A stretch of 64,000 nucleotides of DNA from Pseudobacillus wudalianchiensis (lineage in GTDB: Bacteria; Bacillota; Bacilli; Bacillales; Domibacillaceae). A model generated the notes under the pieces. That model was not told the origin of the DNA and did not search any database. It worked only from the letters and a program-made list of their open reading frames with translations. Positions 25,512-34,413 of the stretch are shown piece after piece (the first letter of the stretch is position 1; each line of letters starts with the position of its first letter). The stretch lies in NCBI RefSeq assembly GCF_001685015.1, contig NZ_MAYT01000001.1:804500-868499 (forward strand). Direction: 5' to 3'. The position numbers and the translations under genes are program-made.

Positions 25512-26906
25512 TTGAAAGTAGAAACGCGGAGTATTGAATATGTCCCGGCAGATGAGCGGCATGGGAAAGCAAAAGATTTATTTCCAATATGGTTTGGGGC
25601 TAATATGAATATAACAACGCTCGTATCAGGATCGCTGCCTATTATGTTAGGACTTAACTTATTCTGGAGTGTGGCCGCTATTATTATCGGCGCGCTTGTC
25701 GGAGCAATTTTCATGGCATCTCACTCTGTACAAGGGCCTAAGCTGGGAATCCCGCAGATGATACAGAGCAGGGCCCAATTTGGGGTTATTGGCGCCATTA
25801 TCCCTTTATTTCTTGTTATGTTTATATACTTGGGGTTTTTTGCAAGCAATACGCTGCTCGCTGCTCAAACGATTGGAGATATCCTTCCAATTGGCCAAAC
25901 CTGGAATATTATCTTTATTGGTGCTGTCTGTTTTGTTGTGGCTCTCTACGGATACGATTTAATTCATAAAGTACAAAAGTGGTTTTCAGCTGCTTCATTG
26001 GTCATATTCTTAATCATGACCTACATTGTTTTTAAACTGCCGGTACCTGCCGAGCAATGGCTGCCTTCTGAATTTGACTTGTCAGCATTTCTACTTTCCG
26101 TGAGTATCGCTGTTACTTGGCAATTGTCATACGCTCCATATGTTGCCGATTATTCTCGGTATCTTCCTAGTGATACACCTCCCTCAAAAACATTTTGGTA
26201 CAGTTATTCGGGCACAGTCATCGGTGCTGTATGGATGATGGTATTAGGGGCAGTTTTAACAATAGCGATCCCGAGCTTCTTTGATAATACAGGGGGGAAT
26301 TTAGCTGCGCTGTACGGGAGCTTTGCCATTCTTATGTATATATTGATTATTTTCGGGCAGCTTGCAATAAATGTGTTCAACTTGTATGGAGCATTTATGT
26401 CTTCGATTACAACGATTGAGCCGTTTTTTAAATTTAGAGTAACTCCTAAGGTTCGCTTTATGTTTCTTCTTGTGATCACATTCATAGCAACTGGCTTATG
26501 TATTGTAGGCCAAGGCAACTTTTTAGAGTTTTTCTTGAACTTTATCTTTTTTATGAGTTACTTCTTGATTCCTTGGACATCTATTAACCTTGTGGATTAT
26601 TATGTATTGCGCTCAGGTGAATATAGTGTTAAAGATATCTTTGATTTGAATGGGAAGTATGGGAAGGTCAATTGGATTGCAACATTTGCTTTTGTAGCCT
26701 CTATCATTGCCGAAATTCCTTTCGTCAATGCCTCCTTTTATATGGGGCCAATAGCCAAAATGCTAAATGGGGCCGATTTAGCTTGGGCGGTAGGACTTTT
26801 CTTGCCGGCCGCACTTTATTATTTCCCAATGAAACGTAAGATGAATTACTCCATTACTGTTCCTGAAGCGAATGGATTAGCCATTAAAAAAGCAGAAGAA
26901 AGTTAA
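25512..26906 (+). CDS. NCS1 family permease (purine/cytosine/allantoin type)
   Basis: 464 residues, about twelve helices. The start RHGKAKDLFPIWFGANMNITTL is the NCS1 signature, followed by PQMIQSRAQFGVIGAIIP and SYAPYVADYSRYLP. The family imports nucleobases, hydantoins, allantoin, thiamine or pyridoxine-type heterocycles by cation symport. TTG at 25512 follows GGGGGG by 7 nt and places the start at the usual point; a longer frame from 25467 has no site. It probably forms a unit with the isochorismatase gene and imports a heterocyclic substrate. Confidence 0.88.
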   Translation: MKVETRSIEYVPADERHGKAKDLFPIWFGANMNITTLVSGSLPIMLGLNLFWSVAAIIIGALVGAIFMASHSVQGPKLGIPQMIQSRAQFGVIGAIIPLFLVMFIYLGFFASNTLLAAQTIGDILPIGQTWNIIFIGAVCFVVALYGYDLIHKVQKWFSAASLVIFLIMTYIVFKLPVPAEQWLPSEFDLSAFLLSVSIAVTWQLSYAPYVADYSRYLPSDTPPSKTFWYSYSGTVIGAVWMMVLGAVLTIAIPSFFDNTGGNLAALYGSFAILMYILIIFGQLAINVFNLYGAFMSSITTIEPFFKFRVTPKVRFMFLLVITFIATGLCIVGQGNFLEFFLNFIFFMSYFLIPWTSINLVDYYVLRSGEYSVKDIFDLNGKYGKVNWIATFAFVASIIAEIPFVNASFYMGPIAKMLNGADLAWAVGLFLPAALYYFPMKRKMNYSITVPEANGLAIKKAEES

Positions 26907-27044
26907 GGGTTTTTATTAGACAGCATGAAACTTAATAACATGCTTATCACGAGGGGCGAAGAACGGGTCTAGTGAACCTTTAGCAACAGACTTGTTAAGT
27001 ACCCTGCTGATTCCAGAAATACTTTGAGCTGAAGAAAAAAGTAA

Positions 27045-27080
27045 CCAAAACTCCTTCTTTTTTGAGAAGGGGTTTTTTGG
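27045..27080 (+). terminator. Terminator after the NCS1 permease gene
   Basis: AACTCCTTCT (27049-27058) pairs with AGAAGGGGTT (27065-27074) with one G-T pair and is followed by TTTT. It lies about 140 nt past the permease stop. Confidence 0.75.
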
Positions 27081-27459
27081 TATGTGGAATTTTAGCGCAG
27101 CCATTTGTATATGAAATGAGCAAGCCAGGTGTGTAAGTTGACAGAATAGTGTTGGGAATTAAAACACTTCAGCAAATACACTAAGGTTATATGAAAAGGA
27201 GTCAGTAACTAAGTAGATTAGCAAATCAGAAACCTCATCAGATTTTCGAATTTTGATTTCTTTAAACATCTTACTCACTAGTAAATAAAGAAACATAGTA
27301 AGGTATACTAGTTTTTTCAAAAAACATAATATGAAAAATTCAAAAATATATTTAAAAAATAAATCATTACTGTCTCCATAATGATCTCAAACTTACTATT
27401 AAATCTATATCTACTCAATTTGCCTTTTGTGATTGTTAGCTGTCATTTTAAAAATATTT

Positions 27460-27488
27460 TTGACAATTAAATATCAAGATGATATATT
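27460..27488 (+). promoter_or_regulatory. Promoter of the sialic acid operon
   Basis: TTGACA (27460-27465), a 17-bp spacer and TATATT (27483-27488) form a strong sigma-A promoter about 100 bases before nanE. Confidence 0.75.
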
Positions 27489-27494
27489 TTGATT

Positions 27495-27525
27495 ATGAAA
27501 TCGTTTTCTTCCATGGTGCAAGGTA
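27495..27525 (+). promoter_or_regulatory. cre box and degenerate operator (site E) at the nan start site
   Basis: ATGAAATCGTTTTCT (27495-27509) fits the cre consensus at every position and covers the expected transcription start. Right behind it ATGGTGCAAGGTA (27513-27525) matches 11 of 13 bases of the motif found at the upstream cluster. CcpA control is well supported; control by the GntR protein is possible. Confidence 0.6.
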
Positions 27526-27592
27526 GGATATAACACACGCATAGAAACAAGGAAAAGAAATGAAACTATTGGCAATAAGGTAGGAGAGTAAA

Positions 27593-28270
27593 ATGAATAG
27601 TTTAGACCGAATCAACAAGAAATTAATTGTATCCTGTCAAGCATTGGAGAATGAGCCGCTCCATAGTTCCTTTATTATGAGCAAAATGGCTTTAGCTGCA
27701 AAGCTTGGCGGAGCATCGGGAATTCGTGCTAACACGGTAGAAGATATAAAAGCTATTAAGCAAGAAGTGGACCTTCCGATTATTGGAATTATCAAAAAGG
27801 ATCTTCCGAATAGCGAGGTTTATATTACCCCGACTTTAAAGGAAGTCGAAGAGCTTTATACGGAAGGGGTCGACATTATTGCCTTTGACGCGACAAAAGG
27901 GGCAAGACCTGGCGGACAAAGTGCTCAGGAGTTTTTCGCGGAAGCAAAAGCAAACTATCCAGACCAATTATTTATGGCCGATATATCTACACTTGAAGAG
28001 GCGGTAGCTGCTGAAAAAATGGGAGTGGACATTATAGCAACGACCATGGCGGGATATACTCCTTATTCTGAAGGGACCATTCCATTGGAATTGCTCAAAC
28101 AAGTAGTCGCACATGTTTCTGTTCCTGTCATTGCAGAAGGAAACATCGATACACCTGAAAAAGCAAAAACAGCCTTAGACATGGGGGCGCATGCAGTGGT
28201 TGTGGGAAGTGCCATTACCCGTCCTAAATTCATTACAGAAAAATTCACAAAAGCAATAAGGGACTGCTGA
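27593..28270 (+). CDS. nanE: N-acetylmannosamine-6-phosphate 2-epimerase NanE
   Basis: 225 residues, TIM-barrel of the NanE family. [20 protein letters not shown] at the start, [51 protein letters not shown] and the late phosphate site [13 protein letters not shown] and [11 protein letters not shown] are all typical. It converts ManNAc-6-P to GlcNAc-6-P in sialic acid breakdown in the cytoplasm. TAGGAG precedes the ATG. First gene of the nan unit. Confidence 0.95.
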   Translation: MNSLDRINKKLIVSCQALENEPLHSSFIMSKMALAAKLGGASGIRANTVEDIKAIKQEVDLPIIGIIKKDLPNSEVYITPTLKEVEELYTEGVDIIAFDATKGARPGGQSAQEFFAEAKANYPDQLFMADISTLEEAVAAEKMGVDIIATTMAGYTPYSEGTIPLELLKQVVAHVSVPVIAEGNIDTPEKAKTALDMGAHAVVVGSAITRPKFITEKFTKAIRDC

Positions 28271-28335
28271 CTGTAAGAAAAAGAGGCGCTCAATACACTT
28301 AAAAGTACCAATTACAATAATTAGAAGGTGATGAC

Positions 28336-29202
28336 ATGAAAGGGATTTTTACAGCATTAATGTGTTCGTTTGATGAGAAAGGACAAATTAACGAAAAAGG
28401 ATTAAGAGAAATTGTTCGTTACAACATTGATCAGTCTAAAGTTGACGGTCTCTATGTAAATGGAAGTACAGGAGAAAACTTTTTAATTTCCACAGAGCAA
28501 AAAAAGCGAATATTTGAAATTGTAAAAGATGAAGCGAAAGAACAAGTAAAACTGATTGCGCAAGTAGGTTCCCTTAACATTGAGGAGGCAGTAGAGCTTG
28601 CTCAATTTGCAACGGATTTAAAATACGACGCTATTTCAGCCGTTACTCCTTTTTATTACAAGTTTGATTTTGAAGAGATTAAGGATTACTACAATACCAT
28701 CCTAGAAAACGTAGACAACCAAATGATCATTTACTCCATTCCAGCCTTGACGGGAGTCAGCATGAACCTAGACCAATTTGGCGAGCTCTTTGAAAATGAA
28801 AAAATTATCGGTGTGAAGTTTACTGCTCCAGACTTTTTCTTATTGGAAAGACTTCGTCACGCCTACCCTGAAAAGCTGATTTATTCTAGTTTTGATGAAA
28901 TGCTTCTATCAGCAAGTGTCTTAAATGTAGATGGAGCCATCGGCAGCACATTCAATGTGAATGGGCACAGAGCAAAGCAGATCTTTGAATTAGCGCAGAA
29001 CGGTCAAATCGCAGAAGCACGGGAAATTCAAAAAGTAACGAATGATCTTATTGCCGACATTCTAGAAAATGGGTTATATCAAACGATCAAAGAAATTTTA
29101 AAACTAAAAGGTGTAGACGCTGGAATTTGTAGAAAGCCAATGAAAACTTTAACCGATGAAAAAATCGAAAAAGCAAAACAGATCGCGGAAAGATATCTGT
29201 AG
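28336..29202 (+). CDS. nanA: N-acetylneuraminate lyase NanA
   Basis: 288 residues, class I aldolase of the DapA/NanA family. The carboxylate-binding GSTGE motif (YVNGSTGENFLIS) and the Schiff-base lysine K161 in GVKFTAPD are present; the tyrosine in IIYSIPALTG is the expected proton carrier. It splits sialic acid into ManNAc and pyruvate. The gene lies 65 nt after nanE and 23 nt before the transporter. AGAAGGTGATG provides the ribosome binding site. Confidence 0.93.
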   Translation: MKGIFTALMCSFDEKGQINEKGLREIVRYNIDQSKVDGLYVNGSTGENFLISTEQKKRIFEIVKDEAKEQVKLIAQVGSLNIEEAVELAQFATDLKYDAISAVTPFYYKFDFEEIKDYYNTILENVDNQMIIYSIPALTGVSMNLDQFGELFENEKIIGVKFTAPDFFLLERLRHAYPEKLIYSSFDEMLLSASVLNVDGAIGSTFNVNGHRAKQIFELAQNGQIAEAREIQKVTNDLIADILENGLYQTIKEILKLKGVDAGICRKPMKTLTDEKIEKAKQIAERYL

Positions 29203-29225
29203 GCACTCGATAAGGGGGTATTGAA

Positions 29226-30722
29226 GTGGACGGGAAATTTGCCATTATTGATTATGTGATTTTATTTGCTTATTTATTGTTTATTCTCTATGTGGGAATT
29301 GCCGTAGCTAAAAAAGAAATGCAAGGGAAAGAGTTCTTTAAAGGCGACGGTTCGATTCCTTGGTGGGTAACGTCCGTAAGTTTATTCGCCACGCTCTTAA
29401 GTCCCATTTCCTTTTTATCACTTGCAGGGAACTCTTATTTAGGCACATGGGAGCTGTGGTTCGCTCAGTTAGGGTTGTTTATTGCCGTACCGGTTGCTAT
29501 TTATTTCTTCCTTCCAGTGTATAGAAGGTTAAATTTAGATACAGCTTACGAGTATTTAGAGCGGCGTTTTGACAGAAAGATGAGAATCCTTGGAAGTGTC
29601 CTCTTTATCGTGTATCAAGTGGGACGGATGTCGATCATTATGTATTTGCCAGCCATTGCTTTAACGGCTGTCACAGGCATCAATACAGTCGTCATTATTT
29701 TGTTCATGGGTGTCATTGCCACAATTTATTCAGCTTTTGGCGGAATCAAATCTGTACTCTGGACAGACTTTATCCAAGGGATTGTCTTGATCGGCGGCGG
29801 AATCTTTGCTTTGATTATTTTGCTTTTCTCAATTGATGGCGGAGTAGGGGAAGTGTTGCGTGTCGGTTCGGCTGATCATAAATTCTTTGCTGATACGGTG
29901 CTGTTCGATCCAAACTTTGTAAATAATAGCATTCTTCTCGTCCTTGTTGGAGCGGGATTGTCTACAGCCTTTTCTTATATTTCAAGTCAGGATATGGTAC
30001 AGCGTTATTTGACGACGAATGACTTGAAAGAAATGAATAAAATGACGTATTTAAATGGCTTTCTTTCTCTTGGAACGGCCACCTTGTTTTTCTTTATTGG
30101 TACATCACTGTATGTGTTTTATACACAGCAAGCAGGTCCGATGCCAGAAGGAAAGGCGGATTTAATTTTTGCTAACTTTATCGTTAGTGAACTGCCGGCA
30201 GGGATCTCTGGTTTGCTAATCGCTGGCTTATTCGCAGCAGGTCAATCTACTCTGTCAACTGGGTTAAACAGTGTCGCAACAAGCTGGACATTGGATATTC
30301 AAAAGGTGCTTAAACCGGATATGAGCGATGAAAAGAGTACAAAAATTGCCCGGAATATTTCCACTCTTGTTGGGATTTTCTCCATTGCTTTTGCTATTGT
30401 GCTTGCTTATTCCGATGTGTCTTCAGCCTATTCCTGGTTTAACGGGCTAATGGGATTAGCATTAGGGATCATCGGAGGTACCTTCACGCTAGGCGTTATG
30501 ACGAAAAAGGCAAACTCTACAGGGGCGTTATTAGGCTTTGTTGCTACGACGGTTGTCGCTATTTACGTTTCTTATTTTACTGACATATCATTATGGGCTT
30601 ATTCCATTATCAATCTAGTTGCTTCTCTTGTATTTGGATATGGCTTTAGCTTGCTCTTTAACGAAAAAAGCAAAGCCCAAGGCGCAGAATTAACTTTTTA
30701 CGATAAAAAAGAGTTAGGGTAA
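29226..30722 (+). CDS. Sodium:solute symporter, likely sialic acid transporter
   Basis: 498 residues, SSS family (SglT fold), about thirteen helices. WWVTSVSLFATLLSPISFLS and ALLIAGLFAAGQSTLSTGLNS-like segments are typical; the conserved sodium-site serines are in the latter. Its place between nanA and the other nan genes indicates uptake of N-acetylneuraminate with sodium (SiaT/NanT-type role), which is inferred. The start is GTG, with AAGGGGG 9 nt upstream. Confidence 0.88.
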   Translation: MDGKFAIIDYVILFAYLLFILYVGIAVAKKEMQGKEFFKGDGSIPWWVTSVSLFATLLSPISFLSLAGNSYLGTWELWFAQLGLFIAVPVAIYFFLPVYRRLNLDTAYEYLERRFDRKMRILGSVLFIVYQVGRMSIIMYLPAIALTAVTGINTVVIILFMGVIATIYSAFGGIKSVLWTDFIQGIVLIGGGIFALIILLFSIDGGVGEVLRVGSADHKFFADTVLFDPNFVNNSILLVLVGAGLSTAFSYISSQDMVQRYLTTNDLKEMNKMTYLNGFLSLGTATLFFFIGTSLYVFYTQQAGPMPEGKADLIFANFIVSELPAGISGLLIAGLFAAGQSTLSTGLNSVATSWTLDIQKVLKPDMSDEKSTKIARNISTLVGIFSIAFAIVLAYSDVSSAYSWFNGLMGLALGIIGGTFTLGVMTKKANSTGALLGFVATTVVAIYVSYFTDISLWAYSIINLVASLVFGYGFSLLFNEKSKAQGAELTFYDKKELG

Positions 30723-30755
30723 CAACAATAGAGGATAGAACCAGGTGAGATCAGA

Positions 30756-32456
30756 ATGAAAATTGATAAGAAAGTCAAAACCGATGTTTTGGTCGTGGGA
30801 AGCGGATTATCAGGGATAAAAGTCAGCAAAGAATTGGCTGATCAGAAGCACCATGTTCTGCTGGCAACAAAGATGAAGGTGGCATCTGGTTCGAGCTTTT
30901 ATCCTTTAAAAGCTTCACTTGGAACACAAGTATCCAAGGATAAAAAAGATGAGCAGACTTTTTTAAGTGATATCGAAGAGTTGAGCCGGGGCATGCATCG
31001 TCAAGACTTGGCTGAGGTATACGTTCAGGAGATTGCTGAAAGAGTCAAAGAATACCAAGATATCGGTGTTAAGGCCAAGAAGTTAGAAGGGGAGCGCAAG
31101 GCTTGTTTTGCGCCCCATTCTCGTGATATTTATTTGTTAAGTGATTGGGATCAAATTCGGGAAAATGTTCGAGGCATTTTTGCGCAATATGGTCATCTTG
31201 CTATCATGGAAAAAACCGTCGTCATTACTTTAATAAAGAACGCAGAGCGGATTGTCGGAGCACTTCTCCTAGATGAAAAGAATGATCTCGTTTTAGTTGA
31301 ATGTAAGGCTGTTATTTTGGCCACGGGCGGGTTTGGAAGTATTTATAAACACAATTTAAATCCAAATGATGTTGATGGTTCTGGACATATTCTCGCTCTT
31401 GAAGCAGGTGCCAGCCTCGTTAATATGGAATTCATTCAATTTATACCGGGTATTACAACTCCTCGCTATAAAACCTTATTTGGAGAACATACTCTTATGT
31501 ACTGTCACGATGTTATAGACGAGAATGGGGAAAGTTTGTTGGATTCCTTTCTTCCTAAAGGTCTTTCGAAAAAAGAATGCTTGGAAATCAGAAGTACACA
31601 TGGACCGTTTACTCATTCACTGGAATCTAAGTATTTTGATATTGCCATGATGAAGAATATTATTTCTTCAAGAAATGAAAGAGGCTTTCAGCTTTTATAT
31701 GATCAAGAGCTGTATGAGAATGCAGAGGAATTTTACACCGTTTATTTAAATTGGTTAAAAGAAAAAAATATTCATTTAGTTGAAAACGAAATCCGGATTG
31801 CTCCTTTTGCTCATGCCAGCAACGGTGGTGTCTACATTGACACCTATGGCCGCACTGGAATGGATGGCTTGTATGCCATCGGGGAACTTTCCTGCAATAT
31901 TGAAGGAGCCAACCGTCTTGGAGGAAATTCTACAGGTGCTTGCATGGTATTTGGCAAGCGAGCCGCGGCCGACTGTGGAGAGTACATCCGGAAAACAGAA
32001 GAATATGAGATTAGCGAAGAGGAGCAGCTTGCTCACTTAGAGAAGTTATTCAGGGCTAGTCATAACAATAAGGAGATTATTGGCCATGAATACAAGAATT
32101 TAGAGGAACAAGCTCACCACGTGATTGACAGAATCAAAGAGATCATGTGGTATGATGGAAATGTGGTTCGTACTGAGAAGCAGCTAATACAAGCGCTTCA
32201 AGAAATTATAATATTGGAATCACAATTAAATGTTCGTCTCATTTTTCAACAGCCTACTACAAGAAAACTTGCGATAAAAGTAAAGAATTTTATGAAGCTT
32301 TCACAAATTTTACTACAATCGATGCTTGAGAGAAGAGAAAGCAGGGGAGCTCATTACCGTGAGGATTACCCTTATGAAGATCCAGTATTTGAGAAGCGTT
32401 TATTCGTATCGGAACCACAGGCTGGAACGCTGCAATTTACGTTTCTAAATCAATAG
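30756..32456 (+). CDS. FAD-dependent oxidoreductase, fumarate reductase/aspartate oxidase type
   Basis: 566 residues. The FAD-binding Rossmann motif DVLVVGSGLSGIKVSKELAD starts at residue 10. The family segments ILATGGFGSIYKHN, GSGHILALEAGASLVNMEF and GLYAIGELSCNIEGANRLGGNS follow, and a C-terminal helical domain of the SdhA/NadB type is present. It should oxidise a substrate with electrons passed to FAD and then to quinone, fumarate or oxygen. There is no iron-sulfur or membrane subunit nearby. Its place inside a sialic acid operon is unusual, and its substrate is unknown to me. Confidence 0.85.
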   Translation: MKIDKKVKTDVLVVGSGLSGIKVSKELADQKHHVLLATKMKVASGSSFYPLKASLGTQVSKDKKDEQTFLSDIEELSRGMHRQDLAEVYVQEIAERVKEYQDIGVKAKKLEGERKACFAPHSRDIYLLSDWDQIRENVRGIFAQYGHLAIMEKTVVITLIKNAERIVGALLLDEKNDLVLVECKAVILATGGFGSIYKHNLNPNDVDGSGHILALEAGASLVNMEFIQFIPGITTPRYKTLFGEHTLMYCHDVIDENGESLLDSFLPKGLSKKECLEIRSTHGPFTHSLESKYFDIAMMKNIISSRNERGFQLLYDQELYENAEEFYTVYLNWLKEKNIHLVENEIRIAPFAHASNGGVYIDTYGRTGMDGLYAIGELSCNIEGANRLGGNSTGACMVFGKRAAADCGEYIRKTEEYEISEEEQLAHLEKLFRASHNNKEIIGHEYKNLEEQAHHVIDRIKEIMWYDGNVVRTEKQLIQALQEIIILESQLNVRLIFQQPTTRKLAIKVKNFMKLSQILLQSMLERRESRGAHYREDYPYEDPVFEKRLFVSEPQAGTLQFTFLNQ

Positions 32457-32471
32457 CTTTCTTTTATCGTC

Positions 32472-32519
32472 CACTAAAAAGTGAGAAAAACCTGTATATA
32501 GGTTTTTCTCTTTTTAGTG
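32472..32519. terminator. Terminator-like hairpin after the flavoprotein gene
   Basis: A long stem joins CACTAAAAAG...AAAAACCT (from 32472) with AGGTTTTTCTC...TTTTTAGTG (to 32519) with few mismatches. The kinase gene starts 49 nt later, so it may only lower transcription of the second half of the cluster. Confidence 0.65.
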
Positions 32520-32567
32520 TTAAACACCGGTACTTTTCTTATTTAAAATGAAAAAGGAGAATGGACC

Positions 32568-33482
32568 ATGATGCAATTGGGCGTGATTGATATTGGAGGA
32601 ACCTCTATTAAATATGGAGTCGTTAACAGGGAGGGGATCCTTGTTAGTCATGACTCTACTCCGACCGATGCTCTTAAAGGCGGAAAGGCACTGATGGAGA
32701 AAGTCTTCATTATTTGTGACAAACTGATGGAACAGTATACACTAGAAGGGATCGCAATTAGCTCTGCTGGTCAAATTGACCACCGAAATGGGGTTGTTGT
32801 CTTCGCAACAGATAATATTCCCGGCTATACCGGAACACCAGTAGCAGAGCTCGTTGCTAAGCACACGAGGCTTCCGGTAGCCGTCGAAAACGATGTAAAC
32901 TGTACGGCACTCGGCGATTATTGGCAGGGTGTGGCAAAGGGAGTCAATGATTTTCTCTGTATTACAATTGGAACGGGGATTGGCGGAGCCCTATTTTTAA
33001 ATGGCAGACTTTATACAGGAGCTCATTTTTCAGCAGGGGAAATAGGCCATCTGTGCCTCTATCCTCACGGCAAGCCTTGTACGTGCGGGAATAAGGGGTG
33101 TTATGAACAATATGCCTCTAGTTCAGCATTAGCAGAGCTTGCGAAAGCTGAATTTGGGACGAGAATAGATTTAAAAGAATTTTTTACGAAGGCTAAGCAA
33201 GGAGAAGCAAAAGCAGTAACGGTCTTTGAGCATTGGGTAAATGATCTTACTACAGGCTTACAGTCTCTCGTTCATATATTCAATCCGCAATTAATTGTCA
33301 TTGGCGGAGGCATCTCTGCTCAGGGGGATTTTTTATTGGACGCTGTAAAGTCCTCCCTTTATAAAAAGATCATGCCGAATCACCGCAAGACACTAGAAGT
33401 CAAGCTTGCCCAGCAAGATAACAAAGCGAACCTATTGGGGGCAGCTAAGCATTTTCTGATGATGAATGAAAGTTTAACGTAA
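32568..33482 (+). CDS. nanK: ROK family kinase, likely N-acetylmannosamine kinase
   Basis: 304 residues. The phosphate loop is DIGGTSIKYGVV, the sugar-binding and catalytic segment is VAVENDVNCTALGDYW, then TIGTGIGGALFLNG. The ROK zinc site is visible as H-x(n)-CTCGNKGCYE. It phosphorylates ManNAc (or a related hexose) with ATP to feed NanE. The assignment to NanK follows from the operon; ROK kinases are hard to separate by sequence. AAGGAG precedes the ATG by 8 nt. Confidence 0.87.
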   Translation: MMQLGVIDIGGTSIKYGVVNREGILVSHDSTPTDALKGGKALMEKVFIICDKLMEQYTLEGIAISSAGQIDHRNGVVVFATDNIPGYTGTPVAELVAKHTRLPVAVENDVNCTALGDYWQGVAKGVNDFLCITIGTGIGGALFLNGRLYTGAHFSAGEIGHLCLYPHGKPCTCGNKGCYEQYASSSALAELAKAEFGTRIDLKEFFTKAKQGEAKAVTVFEHWVNDLTTGLQSLVHIFNPQLIVIGGGISAQGDFLLDAVKSSLYKKIMPNHRKTLEVKLAQQDNKANLLGAAKHFLMMNESLT

Positions 33483-33538
33483 ATAGAATGGCTTAAAATG
33501 GCAAGTTATTAAACATTTAAATCATAGGGGAGAGCGTA

Positions 33539-34381
33539 ATGATGAAAACGAGGTCAATGAATGGTCCTAAGCCTTCCATCGTTATGGAGCAAAACAAACA
33601 TAACTTCACCAAGTCGGATCACAAAATTTACGAATACATTCTAGCAAATCCGGAATCGGTTCTCTACCATTCATTAACGGAGTTGTCCGATGCAAGCAAG
33701 GTGGCAGAAGCGACTGTACTGCGCTTTTTTCGTAAATTAGGGTATAAAGGATTTCAAGATTTTAAATTTTTATTAGCTCAAGAAGTGGCAGCTGAATCAA
33801 GTCAGCATTCTCAAGAGACTTACATGGAACGAATTCGAACGAACATGGTTCAGTCAATTGAGGATACGTATGATATTTTAGATGTTCCATCGCTTGAAGG
33901 CAGTATTGCCGCTATTGATCAATCCGAAGACGTTGTTATTTTTGGGATTGGTTCATCAGGAATCGCCGGCCTTGATATGCATAATCGATTAATGCGGATT
34001 GGCAAAAATGTCAGTATTATTACCGATCCCCACTTCCAAGTGATGCGTGCTTCCTCCTTAAATGAAAAATCAGTAGTGGTTGCCATCAGTTTAACAGGAA
34101 GTACAAAGGACATTGTGGATACAGTTCAAATTGCCAAAGAAAAGAAGGCAATCGTTATTGCTTTAACGAACTATGTTAAATCTCCTTTAACGAAATATGC
34201 TGATTATATCTTGCTCACTTCCGCCAAAGAAAACCCGCTTGATAGTGGATCGCTCGTCTCAAAAGTGACTCAGCTTTATTTGATTGATTTAATTTGTACC
34301 GGTCTTACAGTGAAAAACTATCAAGAAGCGAAAAAAGTAAAAATGGAGATTACTGAAAATATTGCGAGCAAGCTTTATTAA
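33539..34381 (+). CDS. MurR/RpiR family transcriptional regulator
   Basis: 280 residues. The N-terminal helix-turn-helix domain (residues about 15-95, SDHKIYEYILANPESVLYHS and EATVLRFFRKLGYKGFQDFK) is followed by a SIS sugar-phosphate domain (VVIFGIGSSGIAGLDMHNRL, VVAISLTGSTKDIVDT). This class senses a sugar phosphate, such as ManNAc-6-P or GlcNAc-6-P, and controls amino-sugar operons. It is most likely the specific regulator of this nan/nag cluster. Two adjacent ATG codons exist; the first follows AGGGGAG. Confidence 0.9.
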   Translation: MMKTRSMNGPKPSIVMEQNKHNFTKSDHKIYEYILANPESVLYHSLTELSDASKVAEATVLRFFRKLGYKGFQDFKFLLAQEVAAESSQHSQETYMERIRTNMVQSIEDTYDILDVPSLEGSIAAIDQSEDVVIFGIGSSGIAGLDMHNRLMRIGKNVSIITDPHFQVMRASSLNEKSVVVAISLTGSTKDIVDTVQIAKEKKAIVIALTNYVKSPLTKYADYILLTSAKENPLDSGSLVSKVTQLYLIDLICTGLTVKNYQEAKKVKMEITENIASKLY

Positions 34382-34413
34382 TCCTATCTCCGTTTGAGAG
34401 GAAAGGATCGATT

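Larger units (their letters stand above)
26907..27592. other. Long intergenic region before the sialic acid genes
   Basis: It holds a terminator (27045-27080), then about 370 bases of AT-rich DNA with no recognised gene, then the nan promoter region listed separately. A 62-codon minus-strand frame at 26916-27104 overlaps the terminator and is not accepted. Confidence 0.6.

Noticed and set aside
26916..27104. Minus-strand frame of 62 codons after the NCS1 permease
   Set aside because: It runs through the terminator hairpin, lacks a ribosome binding site and matches no family I know; a decayed gene fragment cannot be excluded.
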